From contig NZ_CTEN01000004.1 of the NCBI RefSeq assembly GCF_001375655.1, positions 186,001-250,000 on the forward strand: a stretch of DNA of 64,000 bases, given 5' to 3'. The translations under genes were made by a program, and so were the position numbers. The notes under the pieces were generated by a model. The model saw nothing but the letters and a program-made list of their open reading frames with translations. It was not told the origin of the DNA and searched no databases. Shown in pieces: positions 54,675 through 63,729 of this stretch (positions are counted from its first letter, which is position 1; the number at the start of each line of letters is the position of its first letter). This DNA is from Streptococcus varani. GTDB taxonomy: Bacteria > Bacillota > Bacilli > Lactobacillales > Streptococcaceae.

Positions 54675-55997
54675 ATGGAACAATTTGATTTTATCACAAA
54701 CTTACTTGGAATAAAAGACCCTAATATCACCATTTCAGATTATGTGGACGCTGGAACTCATAAAGAAGTCATCGCTAAACTTGACTATCCGGCTCCTAAA
54801 TGCCACAACTGTCATGGTCAGATGGCTAAATATGACCTCCAAAAAGAATCTAAAATCCCCTATCTGGAATGTGCTGGATATAAGACCTTAATTCGTTTAA
54901 GGAAACGTCGTTTTCGTTGTCAGGATTGCGGAAAAATAGCTGTCGCAGAAACTTCTCTGGTCAAGAAGAATCATCAAATACCAGCTATTGTTAACCATAA
55001 GATTGCTCAAAAGCTGATTGAGAAAGCTTCTATGACAGACATCGCTGAATGCTTGGCCGTATCCACTTCAACAGTCATTCGCAAACTCAAGGAGTTCCAA
55101 TTCAAGACTGACCTAACTTGGCTCCCAGCTCACATGAGCTGGGATGAATATAGTTTCAAGAAGGGCAAAATGAGCTTCATCGCACAAGATTTTGACTCGC
55201 TTACTATCTTAGCTATTCTAGATGGACGAACACAAACGACCATTCGCAATCACTTCCTCCGCTATTCCAGACAGGTGAGAAACCGAGTCAAAGTCATCAC
55301 TATGGACATGTTTAGTCCTTACTACGATATCGCTAAAAAATTATTTCCAAACGCTAAAATTGTCCTCGATCGCTTTCATATCGTCCAACATATGAGTCGG
55401 GCCATGAACCATCTGCGCATCCAAATCATGAAGCAGTTTGACAGAAAATCTCATGAATACAAGGCGCTAAAAAGCTACTGGAAACTCATTCAACAGGATA
55501 GCCGTAAACTCAGCGATAAACGCTTTTATCGCCCTACTTTTCGGATGCATTTAACCAACAAAGAGATTCTTAAAAAACTACTTTCTTACTCGCAGGAACT
55601 TCGAGAACACTATGAACTTTACCAACTATTGCTTTTTCATTTTCAAAAGAAGCAAGCTGAACATTTCTTTGACCTCATTGAGGAGCTGCTTCCCAGCGTA
55701 AATCCCATCTTTCAAACTATTTTTAAAACCTTTTTGAAGGATAAGGACAAGATCATTAACGCATTAGAACTCCCCTATTCAAACGCCAAACTAGACGCTA
55801 CTAACAACCTCATCAAAGTCATTAAGCGTAATGCCTTTGGTTTCCGGAACTTTGACAACTTTAAATTAAGAATTCTCATCGCTTACTATCTTAGCTATTC
55901 TAGATGGACGAACACAAACGACCATTCGCAATCACTTCCTCCGCTATTCCAGACAGGTGAGAAACCGAGTCAAAGTCATCACTATGGACATGTTTAG
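54675..55997 (+). pseudogene. ISL3-family transposase with altered C-terminus
   Basis: I chose ATG 54675 (MEQFDFITNLLGI), the usual ISL3 start. A zinc-finger-like CHNCHGQM ... CQDCGK, an HTH and the DDE domain (VITMDMFSPYYDIA, VLDRFHIVQHM, YSNAKLDATNNLIK) follow. The tandem duplication shifts the frame after about codon 403, replacing the native last 15 residues (LNIKKKRTKLVLSRL) with an unrelated tail of about 37. At the position where the family usually has a catalytic Glu before x-x-N-N, this copy has Asp (KLDATNN). Activity is therefore doubtful. The intact protein would be 418 aa. Confidence 0.8.
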
Positions 55998-56560
55998 TCC
56001 TTACTACGATATCGCTAAAAAATTATTTCCAAACGCTAAAATTGTCCTCGATCGCTTTCATATCGTCCAACATATGAGTCGGGCCATGAACCATCTGCGC
56101 ATCCAAATCATGAAGCAGTTTGACAGAAAATCTCATGAATACAAGGCGCTAAAAAGCTACTGGAAACTCATTCAACAGGATAGAAGTAAACTCAGCGATA
56201 AACGCTTTTATCGCCCTACTTTTCGGATGCATTTAACCAACAAAGAGATTCTTAAAAAACTACTTTCTTACTCGCAGGAACTTCGAGAACACTATGAACT
56301 TTACCAACTATTGCTTTTTCATTTTCAAAAGAAGCAAGCTGAACATTTCTTTGACCTCATTGAGGAGCTGCTTCCCAGCGTAAATCCCATCTTTCAAACT
56401 ATTTTTAAAACCTTTTTGAAGGATAAGGACAAGATCATTAACGCATTAGAACTCCCCTATTCAAACGCCAAACTAGACGCTACTAACAACCTCATCAAAG
56501 TCATTAAGCGTAATGCCTTTGGTTTCCGGAACTTTGACAACTTTAAATTAAGAATTCTCA
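55197..56560 (+). repeat. Tandem duplication of 682 bp inside the transposase gene
   Basis: Unit 1 is 55197-55878 and unit 2 is 55879-56560. The hexamer TCGCTT stands at 55197, 55879 and 56561, exactly 682 bp apart, and is probably the microhomology at which duplication occurred. The copies differ by at least the two adjacent bases GCC/GAA at about 55492 and 56174. The second copy carries an open frame of 218 codons to the native stop codon at 56613, without a start of its own. Confidence 0.9.
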
Positions 56561-56655
56561 TCGCTTTGAACATCAAAAAGAAGAGAACCAAGTTGGTCCT
56601 CTCCAGGTTATGACTTTTCAGCAACCCACTACAGTTGACAAAGAGCCAAAATAAT

Positions 56656-57699
56656 CAACAAATCTTCACTATTTCAAATATCGATTCTAAGGTAGAAAAG
56701 CTCCAATTAGCCGTATGGACCAGCTCAAAAGGTCAAGACGATTTAACTTGGTATGATGCTATCAGACAGGAAAATGGAAGCTACCAAGTAGTTGTTCCAC
56801 TTAAAAATCATAACTTTGAAAAAGGTCAATATAATGCCCATCTCTATGGTGGTACTCAGAATCAACCGAATTACCTTGGTCAGTCCGGTTTTGCCATTGA
56901 AACCATTTCAGCACTTGAGTCAACGACTGTCAATGTCTTATCAGTCAGTCCTCAGCAAGGAATTCTTAATGTCGCCGTCAATGAACCCCTCAATTCCAAG
57001 AAAATTAAAGAAATTCGCATAGCGGCTTGGTCAGAAAGTAACCAGAGCAATCTTTCTTGGTATGTCACTACGCCGACGGACAGTCTGACAAATACGACGA
57101 TTAATGTTTCTCGTCATTATTTCCAAACAGGGAATTATACAGTTCATGCCTATATTACCTATCTTGATGGCAGCGTCACTGGTTTTAATCTTGGTAGTTA
57201 TTATCTCCAAGGACCAATTGGAAATCTACCAAAGGTCCTCCGACTTGCTTCTGATATGATAGGAGTTGTTGGCGGCAGTCCAGAACACAGAAAACTTGTA
57301 GACGATTATAATAGCATCACTCCTAGACCCGTTGGTTATCTGGCTAGTTATAGTGACGATTGGTGTGATCTTTTCATCACAACTATCTTCCAAAGAGCTG
57401 GACTCAGTGTATTGATTGGTCGCGAAGTTGGGGTGGAACGCCATATTCAAATTTTCAAAACACTCGGTATCTGGATTGAGGATGGGAACATTACACCAAA
57501 GCAGGGAGATATCATTACCTTCAATTGGGATTCCATCGTCCAACCCAACGACGGCTTTGCTGATCACATTGGTATTGTGGAGTACGTTGATGCTGGTTAT
57601 ATCTATACCATCGAGGGAAATGGAAACAATCAAGTCGTCCGTAGAAAATACCGAGTTGGCCATGGCAATATTCGAGGATTTGCGCGTCCACGCTACTAA
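56656..57699 (+). pseudogene. Secreted GBS Bsp-like repeat/CHAP protein, 3' part
   Basis: The remaining 347 codons of the interrupted gene. Two further Bsp-like repeats are present (LAVWTSSKGQDDLTWY and IAAWSESNQSNLSWY). A C-terminal CHAP amidase/peptidase domain follows: catalytic Cys in DDWCDLFITTIF, then GDIITFNWD and the His in ADHIGIVEYVD. It is a cell-wall hydrolase-type domain. A TTG at 56635 inside the IS end opens this frame but has no ribosome binding site, so expression is unlikely. The CHAP domain is thus separated from its signal peptide. Confidence 0.87.
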
Positions 57700-57737
57700 T
57701 ACTCTTTGAAAATCAACATTAAATGAGTTTATAGGAT

Positions 57738-57794
57738 AAAAAAGAGAACTAGGTTAGCTTCTGTCCAACAGAAGACTAACCTAGTTCTTTTTCT
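57738..57794. terminator. Bidirectional terminator between the CHAP gene and comEB
   Basis: AGAACTAGGTTAG pairs with CTAACCTAGTTCT, with an inner TTCTG/CAGAA stem and T/A runs on both sides. It sits inside a variant of the interspersed repeat whose ends (ATACTCTTTGAAAATCAACA ... TTTCATTGAGTATT) are at 57698 and about 57842. Confidence 0.9.
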
Positions 57795-57841
57795 ATGCAA
57801 TCATCAGAAATAATTCTTAAGCTGATGACTTTCATTGAGTA

Positions 57842-58309
57842 TTAAATAAATTCCGCATCCAAAATAGCCTGTTTGACTTTTTCCAGAGGAAGATGGACTA
57901 ACTCACATTCTTTGACATCATAGAGATACTTAGCATAATCGTCCATACGATATTCATTGATATAGACAACCCGCTTGCATCCAACCTGAAGTAGTTGTTT
58001 GGAGCAATTGAGGCAAGGAAAATGTGTCACATAGGCTGTAAATCCTTTAGAGATACCCCGTTCAGCACCTTGCAGTATGGCATTGACCTCGGCATGGATG
58101 GTTCTCACACAGTGTCCATCTACCATGAGGCATTCTTGATCTAGACAATGCTCCGTTCCTGACACCGATCCATTATAACCCGTCGCAATAACCTTATTAT
58201 CCTTCACTAGCACTACACCCACCTTAGCTCTTTTACAAGTTGCTCGATTAGCAATCAGTAAGGCTTGGGCCGCAAAATATTCATCCCAGGCTAAACGATT
58301 TTTTGACAT
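57842..58309 (-). CDS. comEB: ComEB-like dCMP deaminase
   Basis: The 155-aa protein has the zinc-binding cytidine/deoxycytidylate deaminase motifs TIHAEVNAIL (about 70-79) and FPCLNCSKQL (about 96-105). It deaminates dCMP to dUMP. GAGGTAG precedes the ATG. The gene is named comEB in B. subtilis although it is not needed for competence. Confidence 0.92.
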   Translation of the reverse strand: MSKNRLAWDEYFAAQALLIANRATCKRAKVGVVLVKDNKVIATGYNGSVSGTEHCLDQECLMVDGHCVRTIHAEVNAILQGAERGISKGFTAYVTHFPCLNCSKQLLQVGCKRVVYINEYRMDDYAKYLYDVKECELVHLPLEKVKQAILDAEFI

Positions 58310-58476
58310 AATCTACCTCTCATAGTCCTTTTTGATTATTATACAATTTCTCTGCCTATAAAAAAAGATAAACCTCTATTTCTCACTATAAAATTTAAGA
58401 AATATAAGCAATCCTTCTTTCTTTTTCCTGCTTCTTCTATTATAATAGAGGAAGAAATAGAAAGTCAGGTTCAACT

Positions 58477-59382
58477 ATGAAAATTGATGATTTAAAACAA
58501 AGCAATCGTGTTGAAGATCGCCGTGGTCAATCAGGACCTTCTTTCGGTGGTAGCTCTTATGGTGACTCAGGCATGGGTGGTCTCTTGCTCCAGCTACTCT
58601 TCTCTAGAGGTAAGGGAAAATGGTTCATTATTGCTATCATTCTCTTTGGTCTCTTTGCAGGTGGAGGAAATATTGGCGATTTAATTGGACTCAATAGTTC
58701 TCAAACAGCCTATGAGAATACTTATACCCCCTCAGAAGTTTCAGATGAGGATGCTATTTTCATCAGTAAAGTCTTTGCTTCCACTGAAGAATTTTGGACC
58801 CAAGAATTTAAAAAAGAAGGACTCGTTTACAATCCACCCAAACTTGTTATTTATGATCGACAAACACAGACTGGTGGTTGTGGAGTAGGTTCAGCAAGTG
58901 CAGGTCCTTTCTACTGTCCAGGCGATAGCAAGGTCTATATCGACTTGACTTTCTATCAAGAATTGACGAATAAATACAAGGCGGCCGGCGACTTCGCTAT
59001 GGCTTATGTTATTGCTCATGAGGTTGGTCACCATGTTCAAAATGAACTGGGTACAATGAAGTCTTTCAATCAAAAACGCCAATCCATATCTGAAAAAGCA
59101 GCCAATGCACTCACTGTTCGTTTGGAATTGCAAGCAGACTACTACGCTGGGGCTTGGGCCAAGCATGTAGAGGGACAGAACTTGTTGGAAGCTGGTGATA
59201 TTGAAGAAGCCATGAATGCCGCACATGCAGTCGGAGACGATACCCTACAAGAGGCTGCTTATGGTCAAGTAATGCCTGATAGCTTTACTCACGGAACATC
59301 CGAACAACGGCAAAGCTGGTTCATGCGTGGTTTCCAATACGGTGATATCCGCCATGGCGATACCTTCTCAGCTAATATTTAG
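58477..59382 (+). CDS. Zinc metallopeptidase, YpfJ/KPN_02809 family
   Basis: The 301-aa protein has a disordered Gly/Ser N-terminus (RGQSGPSFGGSSYGDSGMGG), one transmembrane helix at about 48-66, the zinc site YVIAHEVGHHVQNELG (about 177-192) and LELQADYYAGAWA (third ligand region, about 214-226). This is the neutral zinc metallopeptidase family (PF04228-type). The catalytic domain is probably extracellular and the substrate is unknown. A TATAAT near 58440-58448 is the likely -10. Confidence 0.9.
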   Translation: MKIDDLKQSNRVEDRRGQSGPSFGGSSYGDSGMGGLLLQLLFSRGKGKWFIIAIILFGLFAGGGNIGDLIGLNSSQTAYENTYTPSEVSDEDAIFISKVFASTEEFWTQEFKKEGLVYNPPKLVIYDRQTQTGGCGVGSASAGPFYCPGDSKVYIDLTFYQELTNKYKAAGDFAMAYVIAHEVGHHVQNELGTMKSFNQKRQSISEKAANALTVRLELQADYYAGAWAKHVEGQNLLEAGDIEEAMNAAHAVGDDTLQEAAYGQVMPDSFTHGTSEQRQSWFMRGFQYGDIRHGDTFSANI

Positions 59383-59639
59383 GAAGCAGTATATTAGGAC
59401 TCGTCCTGAATACAGTAACAAAAGATTGATCTCTGGTGACATTCTCTTGCTAGCCAAAGATATGCCAACATTTAGCTCCATCAGTAATCAATCAATCTGT
59501 CTGCATTCTTATCCGAAACTGAAAAAAGTTCAAAGGCACATCTTTCCTCTCCAAGCAAGTATAAATGGAAAAATTACAACTACTTAACACATATGCTTTG
59601 TCTTGAATGTAGAAGTTCTTAAAATAAGTTGAAAAAAAG

Positions 59640-59666
59640 CTCTAGAAATGATTTCTGGAGTTTTTT
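59640..59666 (+). terminator. Terminator downstream of the metallopeptidase gene
   Basis: CTCTAGAAAT and ATTTCTGGAG form a stem with a 1-nt centre, then six T. It is about 260 bp after the stop codon; that gap shows no credible gene. Confidence 0.65.
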
Positions 59667-59669
59667 CTG

Positions 59670-59699
59670 CAAAAAAAACTCCCTGATTTTCGGGGAGTT
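59670..59699 (-). terminator. Terminator of pepA
   Basis: The minus strand reads AACTCCCC, GAAAATC, AGGGAGTT, then T8. Confidence 0.85.
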
Positions 59700-59710
59700 A
59701 TAAACTTGCT

Positions 59711-60745
59711 TTACTCAAGCATCTCTGATTTTAAGTAGGTATCTACCATTTTCTCAGTGGCTACAACTGAGTCCATGTGGGTGCGTTCATAGGAATGACT
59801 GGACTCAATACCCGCACCGAGAAGAGCATGACGAACATCTGCTCCTGCATGCATGGCAGCGGAGGCATCGCTACCATAGTAGGGATAAATATCTAGTTTG
59901 TAAGGAATGGCATGCTTTTCAGCCAAGTCTACCATGTGTTGGCGCAGTTGGTAATGGTAAGGTCCTGAAGCATCCTTGACACAGATAGAAACCGTATATT
60001 CATCCGTCTCTTGATCATCGCCCATGGCACCCATATCCACTGCCAGATATTCGACAACCTGACTGGGAATGCTAGAGTTGGCACCGTAGCCAATTTCTTC
60101 ATTATTCGAGAAATAAAAGTGGGTGGTATAGGGTAAGTCAATATTTTCTTCCTTATAGCTTTTAAGGAGCTTAATCAGGATGGCAGCTGACACCTTATCA
60201 TCCAAATGACGACTCTTTATAAAGCCAGACTCTGTCACAGTAGTACGTGGTTCAAAGGAGATAAAATCTCCGACTTGGATGCCTAAGGCCTTTGTCTCTT
60301 CGGCTGATTTAACTTTTTCATCCAGGCGGATTTCCATATTGGTCTGGTTACGTTCAGCGGTGCTCGCATCCTTATAGACATGAACAGATGTCTGGTGCAT
60401 GAGGATAGTCCCTGTATAGGTCTTTCCATTTTTCGCCACATGTACCTGGCAATTTTCCCCTTCAATGGATGGGTAGCCAAAACCACCGACTAAATCCATC
60501 TTGATACGACCATCCGCTTTAATGGCCCGAACCATGGCACCCAGAGTATCTAAGTGCGCCGTCACCATACGGTGCTTAGAATTATTTGCACCAGAAACGC
60601 TCACCATGACGCCACCCTTTGGTGTCATAGTGGTTTGATAGCCAAAAGACTGAACTTCCTGTTGGACATAGTCCATAATCTCTCTTGTAAATCCAGTTGG
60701 GGATGGTGTATTGGTTAATTTGATGATGTAATCAAGTGTATTCAT
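59711..60745 (-). CDS. pepA: M42-family glutamyl aminopeptidase
   Basis: The 344-aa protein has the M42 metal-site motifs: MVTAHLDTLGAMVRAI (about 59-74), RHLDDKVSAAIL (about 180-191), FSNNEEIGYG (catalytic Glu, about 211-220) and AVDMGAMGDDQ. This is the tetrahedral cytosolic aminopeptidase family called PepA in streptococci and lactococci. GGAGGAAAC precedes the ATG. Confidence 0.9.
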   Translation of the reverse strand: MNTLDYIIKLTNTPSPTGFTREIMDYVQQEVQSFGYQTTMTPKGGVMVSVSGANNSKHRMVTAHLDTLGAMVRAIKADGRIKMDLVGGFGYPSIEGENCQVHVAKNGKTYTGTILMHQTSVHVYKDASTAERNQTNMEIRLDEKVKSAEETKALGIQVGDFISFEPRTTVTESGFIKSRHLDDKVSAAILIKLLKSYKEENIDLPYTTHFYFSNNEEIGYGANSSIPSQVVEYLAVDMGAMGDDQETDEYTVSICVKDASGPYHYQLRQHMVDLAEKHAIPYKLDIYPYYGSDASAAMHAGADVRHALLGAGIESSHSYERTHMDSVVATEKMVDTYLKSEMLE

Positions 60746-60877
60746 GTTTCCTCCTTTATGAAAATGCTCGGGCCCGAGTCAGGATAAAGCGAAATTGATC
60801 ATTTCTTCTCCTTAGTCTGATGTTTGCCTTCTTCCATTTTCTATCAGTTCCTATTCTACCATTTCTAAGGGGAATTT

Positions 60878-60886
60878 TGCTATAAT
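60878..60886 (+). promoter_or_regulatory. Extended -10 promoter of birA (probable leaderless mRNA)
   Basis: TGCTATAAT, then AGACCT, then the birA ATG at 60893. The only AAGGGG-like tract is upstream of the -10 and would not be transcribed. Confidence 0.7.
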
Positions 60887-60892
60887 AGACCT

Positions 60893-61828
60893 ATGAAAAC
60901 CTACGAAAAAATCTATTACAGCCTTCTGGAAAAAGGAGACTACCTGAGTGGTGAAGACCTGGCCAGTCAATTGAATTTGTCTCGTACCTCTATCTGGAAA
61001 GGAATACAGACTTTAGAGAAAAAAGGACTAGTCATTGATTCAGCCAGACACCTTGGTTATAAATTGATTGAGGGCGATTTACTGGTTCCCAGCCAGCTCA
61101 GCCAGGACTTAGATATGCCTGTCTTTTTCCACGAAGAAAGCCAGTCTACCCAGATGGATGCAAAGATGGGGATTGACCACAATCATCCCAGTCCTGCTCT
61201 CTATTTAGCTCCTCATCAGCAAGCGGCCAAGGGACGCTACGGCAAGCCATTTTTTGCTTCCAAGACAGGTGGTATCTACATGAGCTTACATCTGGCTCCA
61301 CATGTTGCCCTGACTGCGTTCAAACCCTATACCATTCTGATGGCAGCGGCGATTGTCAAGACCATGCAGGAATTGACCCAACTTCCGGTTCAAATCAAGT
61401 GGGTCAATGATATCTATCTAAATGGGAAAAAAATTGCGGGTGTTTTGACGGAGGCGATTTCCTCTATGGAGGCTCAGACAGTCACTGATGTCATCATTGG
61501 AGTCGGCATCAACTTCCACCTACCAGGTTTTCCTAAGGAACTAGCAGGGAAAGCAGGGAATCTTTTCGAAGAAAATCCCAAACTCACTCGCCAAGAATTG
61601 ATCAGAGGCGTTTGGAAAAATTTCTTTGAAACTTCTGAAGATGAATTAATGGCTATCTACAAAGAAAACTCACTAGTTTTGGGAAAACAAGTGAGCTTTG
61701 TTCGACAGGAAAAAGTATATAGTGGTCTAGCCATCCGAATTACCGATGTAGGGCATCTGGTGGTCAAACTAGAAGACGGTCAGGAAAAAACACTCAACAG
61801 TGGCGAAATCAGCCTTTCTTCTTGGTGA
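60893..61828 (+). CDS. birA: BirA, bifunctional biotin-protein ligase/repressor
   Basis: The 311-aa protein has an N-terminal winged HTH: SGEDLASQLNLSRTSIWKGI (about 19-38). The ligase domain has GRYGKPFFASKTGGIYMSL (about 113-131), KWVNDIYLNGKKIAGVL (about 167-183) and VIGVGINFH. It biotinylates carboxylase subunits and may repress biotin uptake. The 3' end overlaps the convergent DUF3272 gene by 20 bp. There is no Shine-Dalgarno sequence before the ATG. Confidence 0.94.
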   Translation: MKTYEKIYYSLLEKGDYLSGEDLASQLNLSRTSIWKGIQTLEKKGLVIDSARHLGYKLIEGDLLVPSQLSQDLDMPVFFHEESQSTQMDAKMGIDHNHPSPALYLAPHQQAAKGRYGKPFFASKTGGIYMSLHLAPHVALTAFKPYTILMAAAIVKTMQELTQLPVQIKWVNDIYLNGKKIAGVLTEAISSMEAQTVTDVIIGVGINFHLPGFPKELAGKAGNLFEENPKLTRQELIRGVWKNFFETSEDELMAIYKENSLVLGKQVSFVRQEKVYSGLAIRITDVGHLVVKLEDGQEKTLNSGEISLSSW

Positions 61829-62003
61829 TGGTTTCAACCACTCGAATGAATCGACTGACTTTGTAGGAAAAATAGAGATTGCGAAGAACAATGAAGGCAA
61901 ATACACCCGCCCAAAAATAGGAACCCGTCAAGAAGGATTGGTTCATCCAATAGGTGGATAAAGATGTCATCAAGGCTAGAAAAACAAATTCTGGTATTCT
62001 CAT
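61809..62003 (-). CDS. Small membrane protein (DUF3272-like)
   Basis: I use ATG 62003 (MRIPEFVFLAL). A longer ORF to 62075 would overlap dnaX and the terminator. The 64-aa product has two hydrophobic segments (about 5-20 and 29-47) and a basic tail ending TITKKKG. It lies in the conserved birA-DUF3272-dnaX order of streptococci. It starts 6 nt after an extended -10, with no ribosome binding site, so a leaderless mRNA is likely. The function is unknown. Confidence 0.8.
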   Translation of the reverse strand: MRIPEFVFLALMTSLSTYWMNQSFLTGSYFWAGVFAFIVLRNLYFSYKVSRFIRVVETITKKKG

Positions 62004-62009
62004 ACGTCT

Positions 62010-62018
62010 AGTATAACA
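62010..62018 (-). promoter_or_regulatory. Extended -10 promoter of the DUF3272-like gene (probable leaderless mRNA)
   Basis: The minus strand reads TGTTATACT, then AGACGT, then ATG. The T-run of the dnaX terminator runs directly into this box. Confidence 0.65.
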
Positions 62019-62044
62019 AAAAATCAGCTGGTGGGCTGATTTTT
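62017..62044 (-). terminator. Terminator of dnaX
   Basis: The minus strand reads AATCAGC, CCACCA, GCTGATT, then TTTT. It immediately precedes the next promoter. Confidence 0.75.
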
Positions 62045-62052
62045 GCTTTTCT

Positions 62053-63729
62053 TTAATCATCCAGAATGGTCGCATCCTCTGCTAAAAATTGAAATGCGTC
62101 AGGAATTTCCTTGGTAGGACTGGCTTCGACTACTGAGTCTTCTTCCTTGGGGCCTCGTGCTTTGGCAGAAAATTCTGCTCGAATATGCATCCAGTCCTCT
62201 TGGGCAATGGCTAAAATTTGTGGTGAAAATCCAGCTGCCTGGCTGAGAATATTGCCAAACATGAGATTCAGATTTTCCCGTTTCATGGTTTGCTCTGCAT
62301 TAAAGGGCGAATCAAAAGCCAAAATAGCATGATTTTCATTGGCGGCAACCGGTTGAGAACCACTGAGCAGGGCTTTATCAGCACCTGATAGACTTTCAAT
62401 GACTTCACTCCAAGCGTTTTGTAGGCGCGTCAGATTTTCCCTTGCCTGGTTTGGATTTTCCATAGCTTCTTGGAGAATGCCATGAACCCGGTTGGTGTCC
62501 AAACGATATTTCTTAGGCTGTTGTGGCTGGCGGGATACCGCCTTGGCTTCAAAAGGTTTAGCGGGAGTGTTGGCAACCTGTTCCTGAAGTTGGGCCACTT
62601 GGGTCTTCAACTGGGCCATTTCTGCTAGAAGATTAGCAGGAATGCTGCTAGAGCCAGATGGACTTTCTGGTGCATCGGCTAGGCGAATGGTCATCATTTC
62701 AGCATAGATTTTAGGTTGTGGACTGGCTTTGATATCCTGCAATCCATTTGTCACCCGCTCAATCATAGCAAAAATCTGCTCACGTGAGAAGGCTAGATTG
62801 TCTTCAAATCCTGCACTGTTATGGGTATTCTCCCCACCTGTCTGCACAATCAGCAAATCCCTGAGGTAATGAAGCAGGTCTGTCGCAAAACGGTTCATGC
62901 TCTTGCCATTGTCAAAGATAATTTGCAGCTGGTTGAGAGCCTCTGTAACGTGACCTTGACGAATATGAGCTAGATAATCATCCAAGGCTCTTAGGCTAAT
63001 CGAGCCTGTGATTTCCTCTGCGATTTCCAAACTAACTGCCTGGTCCGAACTAAGACTAATGGCTTGGTCCAAGATAGACAAGGCATCCCGCATCCCACCT
63101 TCTGCCCGACGGGCAATCATACTGATGGCTTGACTATCGTAAGTAATCCCTTCCTTATCCAAGATAGTCATGAGGTGACGTTCAATATCTACCACTTTGA
63201 TAGACTTAAATTCAAAGCGTTGGACACGTGAGAGGATAGTAGCTGGAATCTTGTGCAACTCTGTCGTTGCTAGAATAAAGACCACATTTTCACTTGGTTC
63301 CTCCAAGGTCTTGAGTAGAGCATTAAAGGCACCCATGGATAACATATGGACCTCGTCAATAATGTAGACCTTGTACTGAGCTAGACTTGGTGCATAGGTG
63401 GATTTGTCACGAATGTCGCGGATCTCATCCACACCATTATTAGAGGCCGCATCAATCTCAATCACATCTTCCAAGCTACCTTCTGTAATGGCCTGACAAA
63501 TATAACAGTCATTGCAGGGCTCTCCAGCAACCTGATTGGGACAGTTCATCGCCTTGGCAAAAATCTTCGCTGCAGAAGTTTTTCCTGTTCCACGAGGTCC
63601 AGAAAAAAGATAGGCATGGCTGATTTTCCCTTGTTCAATAGCCTGGCGCAGAGTGGTCGCCACCACTTCTTGCCCCACCATTTCTTCAAAGGTTTGGCTC
63701 CGATACTTGCGATAAAGGGCTTGGTACAT
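62053..63729 (-). CDS. dnaX: DnaX, DNA polymerase III subunit gamma/tau
   Basis: The 558-aa protein has the clamp-loader AAA+ domain: Walker A FSGPRGTGKTSAAKIF (about 43-58), zinc cysteines in CPNQVAGEPCNDCYIC (about 64-79), VYIIDEVHMLS (about 118-128), sensor ILATTELHKIP and RRAEGGMRDALS. A Gln/Pro-rich linker and a C-terminal tau-like region follow. The length is normal for streptococci. The ATG overlaps the stop codon of the preceding sulfoxide reductase gene. Confidence 0.96.
   Translation of the reverse strand: MYQALYRKYRSQTFEEMVGQEVVATTLRQAIEQGKISHAYLFSGPRGTGKTSAAKIFAKAMNCPNQVAGEPCNDCYICQAITEGSLEDVIEIDAASNNGVDEIRDIRDKSTYAPSLAQYKVYIIDEVHMLSMGAFNALLKTLEEPSENVVFILATTELHKIPATILSRVQRFEFKSIKVVDIERHLMTILDKEGITYDSQAISMIARRAEGGMRDALSILDQAISLSSDQAVSLEIAEEITGSISLRALDDYLAHIRQGHVTEALNQLQIIFDNGKSMNRFATDLLHYLRDLLIVQTGGENTHNSAGFEDNLAFSREQIFAMIERVTNGLQDIKASPQPKIYAEMMTIRLADAPESPSGSSSIPANLLAEMAQLKTQVAQLQEQVANTPAKPFEAKAVSRQPQQPKKYRLDTNRVHGILQEAMENPNQARENLTRLQNAWSEVIESLSGADKALLSGSQPVAANENHAILAFDSPFNAEQTMKRENLNLMFGNILSQAAGFSPQILAIAQEDWMHIRAEFSAKARGPKEEDSVVEASPTKEIPDAFQFLAEDATILDD

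Larger units (their letters stand above)
54550..56647 (+). mobile_element. ISL3-family (IS1167-like) insertion sequence with internal 682-bp duplication
   Basis: The ends are inverted: GGCTCTATAATTTCTGTAGT (left) and GGCTCTTTGTCAACTGTAGT (right, inverted), sharing GGCTCT and TGTAGTGGGT. An 8-bp target duplication AAAATAAT lies at 54542-54549 and 56648-56655. The 2098-bp length equals about 1416 bp plus one exact 682-bp tandem duplication, and 1.4 kb is the normal size for this family. Confidence 0.92.

Noticed and set aside
55957-56613. Second independent transposase gene
   Set aside because: It is the duplicated C-terminal part of the same transposase without its own start signals.
56635-57699. 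Stand-alone CHAP protein gene starting inside the IS end
   Set aside because: The TTG start has no ribosome binding site and the frame is the continuation of the interrupted gene.
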